64,000 nt of DNA from Thelonectria olida (Eukaryota > Ascomycota > Sordariomycetes > Hypocreales > Nectriaceae), in assembly GCA_020736575.1 (NCBI GenBank), contig JAGPYM010000033.1, positions 248,001 to 312,000 on the forward strand, in the 5' to 3' direction. Below are positions 58,431-64,000 of this stretch, one piece after another. The number at the start of each line of letters is the position of its first letter. Position 1 is the stretch's first letter. Under the pieces are notes generated by a model. The model searched no databases and was not told where the DNA came from. It worked only from the letters and a program-made list of their open reading frames with translations. The position numbers and the translations under genes are program-made.

Positions 58431-59695
58431 CTATAATAAATATGACTAAAAGGGAGCGGGCCCGTTTCAGGCTGTAAAGAGAGCATAGAGTTTTTAAAGT
58501 AATAACTAGTTTAAAAACTAAAATAGGCCCTTTTTTTAATTTAAAGACTTAAGTTAAAAAGTAAGTTTTTTTATAAAGTTTTAAAAAGTTTATTGTTAAA
58601 AAAGGCTAATAATTTAAATATATAATAAAAGTTAATATAAATTAAAATTTAGCTTTATATTTATTATAATAAGCTTTTTAAAGGGGCTTATAATTAGTTT
58701 TAAAATAAAAGTTTTTAATAAATAAACTGTATTTAAAAAACCTTATTTTAAGCTTTTAATATTATTATTATTATTATTATTAAAAAAGCTAATAATTTAA
58801 ATATATAATATAGGTTAATATAGGCTAAACTCTAGCCTTATATTTATTATTATAAGTTTTTTAATAGGGCTTATAATTAGTTTTAAAATAAAAGTCCCTA
58901 TTAAGTAAACCTTATTTTAAAACTTTATTTTAAGCTTTTAATATAAAAGTACCTTTCTATTTAACTATAGTTTATATAATTTAACTAATAATATAATATC
59001 TAATAGTTAAAATATTTAACTTTTTATTAATTAAATATAATATAATTTAATTAAATAATAGAAATTATATAATTACTTATTATATATTAAAATATATAGA
59101 TTTCCTTAAGTATATTAAGCTAATAAGAGATTTTAATAGGTATTTAAAAGAGTTATAACTTTAAAATGTTTTTAATACTATTTAGTATAAATATACTATT
59201 AAATATTAAATAAAAGATTAATTTAATTATTTTAAGCTATAAAATTCTAATTAAAAAACCTAATATATATTAATACTATTATTATTTATTTATTAAAATA
59301 AGCCTAGTACTAGTATATAATAAAGGTTAATATAAGTAAAACCCAGCCTTGCATTTATTATATAAGCTTTTTTATAAGGTTTATAATTAGTTTTTAAGTA
59401 AAAATTCTTATTAAATAAACCTTATTTAAAAAAATTTATTTTAAGCTTTTAATATAAAAATACTACTCTTTTAAACTCTAGTTTATATAATTTAACTAAT
59501 TATATAATATATAATTTAATATAATCAACTTTCTACTAATTAAATAAACTATAATTTAAAAAGATAATGTTAATATAATAGTTTAATATTTATTAAATTA
59601 TATAAATTTCTTTAAATAAATTTATTTAATTAAAAAGCTTAAAAAGTATTTTAAATAGTTATAACCTTTTAATATTTCTATTATAATAGTAATAG

Positions 59696-60053
59696 CAAGT
59701 TATTAATAGATAGTATAGTAATAAGAATAGAGAATTTTTATTAAAAGTTAATAAGAATTAGGCAGTTTAAGCTTCTTATTAAATCCAGTTATTTAAACTT
59801 AAAACGGAAGCTTAAAACTTTTAAGGATAAATATAAGACCTTTTTATAGTTTTTTTATTAAGTTTTTACTCTAGTTTTTATAATTTATTTTAATAATTCT
59901 AACTTATTTCTTTCTAATTACTTAGTTTATTTATTTTCTATTTTATTTCTTATTTACAATTATAACTAATTGTAAATAAGAGCTAATTTTCTATTAGGTC
60001 TCTATTACTTTATCTTTTACCTATTTACCTTTTATAGTTACTTCTATTAAGGA
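59696..60053 (+). repeat. Dispersed repeat B, copy 2
   Basis: Matches 39354-39690 in order and orientation, including the shared TAATTGTAAATAAGAGCTAA. Retains more G and C than copy 1. Confidence 0.7.
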
Positions 60054-60328
60054 AAAACTAAATATATAAAAAACTAATTTTATATTTTTTAATAGGAAAG
60101 TTAGTTAACTAAGTTACCTTTTAAATTAAATAAAAGATAATAGGCTTAATTAAAATAACTAATTATTTTTTAAAAAAATATAAACGTATAACTTAAAGTT
60201 ATAATTTTAAAAGCTATTATATATAATAGTAATAATCTAAATAGTTATTTAAATAGTTATAAAGAAAATATTTAAAAATAAAAAGTAAGTTAAATAGGTA
60301 AGTAAATATAAGGGTTAAAAAGTGCGGA

Positions 60329-60354
60329 GGGGGGGGGGGGGGGGGGGGGGGGGG
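60329..60354 (+). repeat. Homopolymer of 26 G
   Basis: A run of 26 G within repeat A copy 2. The same place in copy 1 (about 24104-24109) has six G. Confidence 0.9.
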
Positions 60355-60849
60355 CTAAAAGAATTACATAAATTTTTTTTTTTAAAAATAGATTAAATAG
60401 GCTTAAAAGTAATTAATCTAATAGAAATAAGTAAGGCAATTAAATAGAAAAATATATAAAAGAGTTAATATAATAATAAAAATTACTAATTGTAAAGAAA
60501 ATAGAATAATATAAATAGAAATTTAAAACTAGAAATTTTACTTTTACTAGTTTTTATATTTTAAGCTTCTATTTTAATAGCTTTATAATTAAATATATTA
60601 TAATAATAGTACTAATTATAAATAATATATTAGAATTTATTTAAATTGTTATTATTTAATATAATATTAAAAAAATTAAATTTGCATTTTAATTTATAAT
60701 AATAATTTAAATAAATTATTTTATTTTCTCTAATTATACACTTCCTATTTTAAAACTTATTAAGATTCTACTAGTCTTTTTCTATATTAGCATTTAGTCT
60801 ACAAACTGGGCCAACCTTAACAACTAAATAATTACATATCTTAATATCA

Positions 60850-61245
60850 ATTTAGAGTCTGGGTTTGCGCTCCCGGCATCGCTACCCGTCTCTGTTGGGG
60901 GGGCTCTTCAGCATGCTGCCCGTCTATGTCGCTCAACGTACGGGCGACCTGCTCGGGAGGTAACATGTCCTTCCCACCTCCCCTCCTGCGTGCTCTTTCT
61001 TCCACATGCTGGCGGTCCAGGTCGCTTAACATACGGCGAATTTCGTCAAAAGGGACCCTAACCAGCTCTTATGGGGATTTTCGGAGAGCCTATATAATCG
61101 TCTTATTAATAAAGATTCTACCCGGCCTGTTTTGTGGCTGGGTGGCTTCGAAGTCCCGCTAAGCTCGGCCTCGAGCGCGTTAGCGGTCTAGATCTTCCAG
61201 TGTTCGGCGAATCTCTTTAAGCGGAATTTTAACTGGCTCTAGTCG
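60850..61245 (-). pseudogene. Relic of a repeat protein with EIRRxLxDLDR units
   Basis: On the minus strand two blocks read KIPLKEIRRTLEDLDR (about 61236-61187) and RVPFDEIRRMLSDLDRQHVEE, followed by a third, weaker TLSDIDGQHAEE. Stops separate the first two. The units look like amphipathic helical repeats rich in Arg and Asp. I do not recognise the family. It could be an eroded gene or part of a transposon. Confidence 0.45.
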
Positions 61246-61249
61246 AGGT

Positions 61250-62582
61250 ATTATAGAAGCGGAAATAGCAGAATCTGCTTATGCAAAAAGCAAAAAAGAG
61301 TAGATAAATAAGAGAGTGCTATACCGGACTAATAGGGGGCCAAACGGGAGAAATGAATATGTCTATTGTTGAAGAAACTGGTCTTAAGAGCCTAAAAGAG
61401 GCACAAGGGAAGGGTTAATATACTATTATAGCTCGTTCTATATCACAAGACCGGCTTCCTAGAGCTGGCAACTGCATAAAGCGTGGCCTATGCCGCTTCA
61501 GGATAGCAACCTCTCCACCCCTAGCATAAATGCTCACCCGGAGGATGTCCAGGCCGGTGGCACCCTGGCTGAAGAATGACAGACTGCGGCACGGCGCGGG
61601 TCGGATATCACATCTTGTGAGCAAAGAGGTCTAGCTGATGTAGGTAGGGATACCCCACAGACGATAAAAATGGGATAAAGACTCGAACTGATACGTGTGA
61701 TAATCATCGATCACTCGGCTTATAACGGCCGTCGCGGTCGACCTTAGCGAGCCGGGAGCCCCTGACTCACATGACGCCACCGCAAGCCATCGCGTTCGCC
61801 AGATGAGGATTACTGGGCGCTGGGTCTGATGGCCTTGGCAGGCCCGGCGATGCGCGAAGGGAGTCCTCTTGGACCTCGGGCAGAAGCAGCATCAACAAAC
61901 AAAGCGTTGGGCGGCTCGATAGTAGTGGCACAAATTGTGGCCCAACCCGTAAACCGTCCCAAAGATGGCGCATGGGTTGTGGTATAGAAGGGGGCTTATT
62001 ACTAAGGCTTAGTTTGGTGGTGCGTAGCAAAGGTGGACGCGGAAGAAGGAACGGAAGAAAGAACCTTTCGTACTAAGGCTAGAAAGCCAGGCAAGGCGTA
62101 CTCCTTAGCCGACACGGCCGCCACCATATAATAGTAGTAGAGGCTGCCTCAACTACTACATAAGACATCCTTTCGTACTACGGCTGAGAGCCAGGCAAGG
62201 TACCCTCCTTAGGGCTTATGCCAACAAAGCCTGCATATGCAGACGTAGAGTCTGTCTGAACTATCATTTTTTGGAGATGGGGCATAGCCAGCAGCTACTG
62301 AGCAGTGCCTGAAAGCCGAAATGTAATTCGTAGAGTCAAAAAGTCGGTGAAGAAAGTTAGGCAACCTGGAGACGCGGCTCAAGTTGCAATCCAAGCAAGT
62401 CCTTGTGAGGTTGAGATATAATACCTGCCATTCGATTTCTTACAAATACCTTTTAATTCTTGTTCAATATTCTATAACGAGACTTTGGCGCATTATAGTC
62501 AACAAGCACATTCTATATCTTCCACAAACACCTCCCACAACGCAAATTCTTCAGCGATTCTAACTTCCACGCGGTTTTTGCC
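61250..62582. other. Intergenic, no gene seen
   Basis: Contains a diverged 105-bp tandem duplication near 62064-62275. Otherwise only short unrecognised open frames. Confidence 0.45.
62064..62275. repeat. Diverged tandem duplication, about 105-bp unit
   Basis: Two units start CCTTTCGTACTAMGGCT (62064 and 62169) and share GCCAGGCAAGG, CTCCTTAG and GTAGAGKCTG at the same spacing. Confidence 0.7.
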
Positions 62583-63689
62583 ATGGGTTGCGCACAAAGT
62601 TGTTCTGCGAAGGAGCAAGGGCATAACTTGCTATCGCTCCCCGATGTGAATGGTCCAGGAGTAAGTAGAATATTTGTACCACATCTTCGTGCGTCGCTCA
62701 TAGTCATGAAGGTCTTGCTGGCGTTCTATTCCGGCGTTGCTCTGTCTATTGCATCTTGGCTGGCCATCAAGAGCCTGGAAACAGATGGACCCCTTCGGCG
62801 ACTCATTCTAGACCTTTTCCGAGTGCCAGGTATCAAACATGATCTGTTCGTTGCCGAGGTAACCGGTAACCTTAAGAGATTTCTCTTAAGCCTGAGCGAC
62901 CAACATCTCATTACTGGAATTGCGATCTGCCTTGCGGTGTACATCCCGATCTGCCAGATCCAAGTTTGGCATTTCTTCGTTGGTAGCCACTTGGCCTATC
63001 TTTCCCTCATCGTACACCTGCTCACCCTCCATACTCTGCGCGAACATATCTGGAACAGTTTGTCCAAGTGGCGGTGTCGACTCCGTCTATTCTTTATCTT
63101 GGCAAACATAGCCCTCATATCTCCATCCCTATATCATATCCCGATCGGCGTTAAATCAAGTTGGGATGTCTCACCGGGTGTATTCCCGGCCATATGCCTT
63201 TTCTCCGGGGCATTCCATGACTCCATAACTGCCGGCGGATGGGTGGTCTTCGGTATCTTCATATTGTTTTTGGCCCTCCTCTTCACAAGCGTTGCCTTCT
63301 ACATCTTGATGGACTTTGGGGGAAACGACCATCTCCGGAGATGGATGGCTCGTATATCTGGGGTACTCATTGTCCTATTCTTAATGCTGGTGATTGCAAC
63401 GAGCGCACATGTGGCTGGCAGTCAGCGTGGAAGCCACCCCCACTCGAGTAATGACTGGACATTTGGGCAAATATTGCCAGCGGTAATGTTATTCCTAGCG
63501 CCGCTGAGTGCGTGGGAGATGAGATATGAAGTTGGCGAAGAACATCTGCGTCAATTAGAGCGCCGTGAGGTGGCGCTTAGGGAATTGCTTACCACGAGGG
63601 GAGTAAGAGATGAGGAGGTGGTGGCACATCTTGTTCCTCTGCCGCTTCACCCTGCTCCCCAGCCTCATGTCGCTGAGGACCATAATTAA
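62583..63689 (+). CDS. Polytopic membrane protein, conserved fungal type, unknown function
   Basis: Start MGCAQSCSAKEQGHNL is followed by DVNGPG, and a GTAAGT donor at 62661 allows a 51-nt intron (62661-62711, AAG acceptor). Splicing joins PDVNGPG to VLLAFYSGVALSIASWLAI, as in related fungal proteins. Unspliced, the frame stays open, so both forms are coding (351 or 368 residues). About seven hydrophobic helices follow, with the recognisable LSDQHLITGIAICLAVYI and LAYLSLIVHLLTLHTLREHI blocks, then GGWVVFGIFILFLALLF and ILPAVMLFLAPLSAWE. A charged C-terminal tail (EEHLRQLERREVALRELL) may form a short coiled coil. Such proteins are common in Hypocreales and have no assigned role that I know. 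Confidence 0.75.
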   Translation: MGCAQSCSAKEQGHNLLSLPDVNGPGVSRIFVPHLRASLIVMKVLLAFYSGVALSIASWLAIKSLETDGPLRRLILDLFRVPGIKHDLFVAEVTGNLKRFLLSLSDQHLITGIAICLAVYIPICQIQVWHFFVGSHLAYLSLIVHLLTLHTLREHIWNSLSKWRCRLRLFFILANIALISPSLYHIPIGVKSSWDVSPGVFPAICLFSGAFHDSITAGGWVVFGIFILFLALLFTSVAFYILMDFGGNDHLRRWMARISGVLIVLFLMLVIATSAHVAGSQRGSHPHSSNDWTFGQILPAVMLFLAPLSAWEMRYEVGEEHLRQLERREVALRELLTTRGVRDEEVVAHLVPLPLHPAPQPHVAEDHN

Positions 63690-64000
63690 GGAGCTTGATA
63701 TGGCCCTCACCCAGACTATTCAGGGGACAGAGGGAAGATAGGATGCTCTTTTTCGTTCAATGCCGTGGAGATTAAGATAGGCACTAACCGATAGGAAATA
63801 AGATATCAGACAAAGGCAAGCTAAGATGTCCATGACTATAGACCAGGCAATGGACCTATTACACACATTATGAGAGGAGCGCGGATAGCAGACTATGGGC
63901 TTAGGGCATTACAGACTGGAACAAGAATCCTAACTAAGTAAGGAGAGATAGCAGTATAGATAGATGTACGAAATGTAATCTGTATTTCGTCTGGGAATTG
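63690..64000. other. 3' flank, no gene seen
   Basis: Purine-rich sequence after the membrane protein stop codon. No coding sequence supported. Confidence 0.5.

Larger units (their letters stand above)
59284..60490 (+). repeat. Dispersed repeat A, copy 2 (interrupted by repeat B)
   Basis: Same segment order as 23271-24260: the head with AAATAAGCCTAGTACTAG, ACCTTATTTAAAAAAA, TAATAGGAAAGTTAG, AATAAAAAGTAAGTTAAATA, and the end AAAAATTACTAAT. Repeat B sequence at 59696-60053 interrupts it, which indicates nesting. Confidence 0.75.
58431..60850. other. AT-rich RIP-type block with nested repeats
   Basis: Holds heads of the short dispersed repeat at about 58605, 58790 and 59290, copy 2 of repeat A, copy 2 of repeat B nested inside it, and a 26-G run. 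No gene is visible. Confidence 0.8.

Overview
The window looks like an accessory or subtelomere-like stretch of a filamentous ascomycete genome, probably Sordariomycetes. I infer Hypocreales from gene families and have not proved it. The evidence is many short (46-88 nt) GT-AG introns with CTRAY-like branch sites, fungus-specific families (PDR-type ABC transporter, Zn2Cys6 regulators, Pth11-like rhodopsin-domain proteins, fungal-type protein-arginine deiminase), and long AT-rich blocks with almost no CG that carry the C-to-T/G-to-A signature of repeat-induced point mutation (RIP). Few genes are intact. Many are broken, truncated or frameshifted.

Layout. 1-5.4 kb: relic of a thioester-reductase domain, then a large secreted Ser/Thr-rich protein gene with several lesions. 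6.7-8.0 kb: an F-box-like protein. 9.1-9.6 kb: a stub of an FAD-dependent oxidoreductase. 10.4-18.1 kb: a 7.6-kb AT-rich element bounded by about 37-bp inverted repeats and a 5-bp direct repeat, with a GC-richer tRNA-like/SINE-like island inside. 19.8-22.8 kb: an intact six-exon gene fusing a patatin-type phospholipase, a ubiquitin-like domain ending in LRGG, and a RING-like cysteine cluster. 23-25.4 kb: RIP block with a clear insertion event. 25.4-32.5 kb: a dead fungal transcription factor next to, and divergent from, an intact 1496-aa PDR-type ABC transporter. 33.5-34.6 kb: RIP block with a long inverted repeat. 35.3-43.7 kb: alcohol dehydrogenase relic, an intact and a truncated rhodopsin-domain protein, and a GPCR relic, separated by another RIP block. 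44.8-47.3 kb: an intact secreted protein-arginine deiminase and a small relic of a second copy. 49.6 kb: an orphan single-exon gene. 52.8-54.9 kb: a divergent histone H3-like gene facing a small gene whose start resembles the histone H4 tail. 56-57.4 kb: a dead Zn2Cys6 regulator. 58.4-60.9 kb: RIP block with nested repeat copies and a 26-G run. 62.6-63.7 kb: a polytopic membrane protein.

How the parts fit. The transporter and its neighbouring regulator may once have been a drug-efflux pair, and only the pump survives. Receptor-like genes at 36-43.7 kb are in various stages of decay. The two best candidates for undescribed biology are the patatin/ubiquitin-like/RING fusion (19756-22757) and the divergently arranged H3-like/H4-tail-like pair (52843-54873). 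All gene models are hand-spliced from the sequence. Domain names rest on motif recognition, not on database searches.
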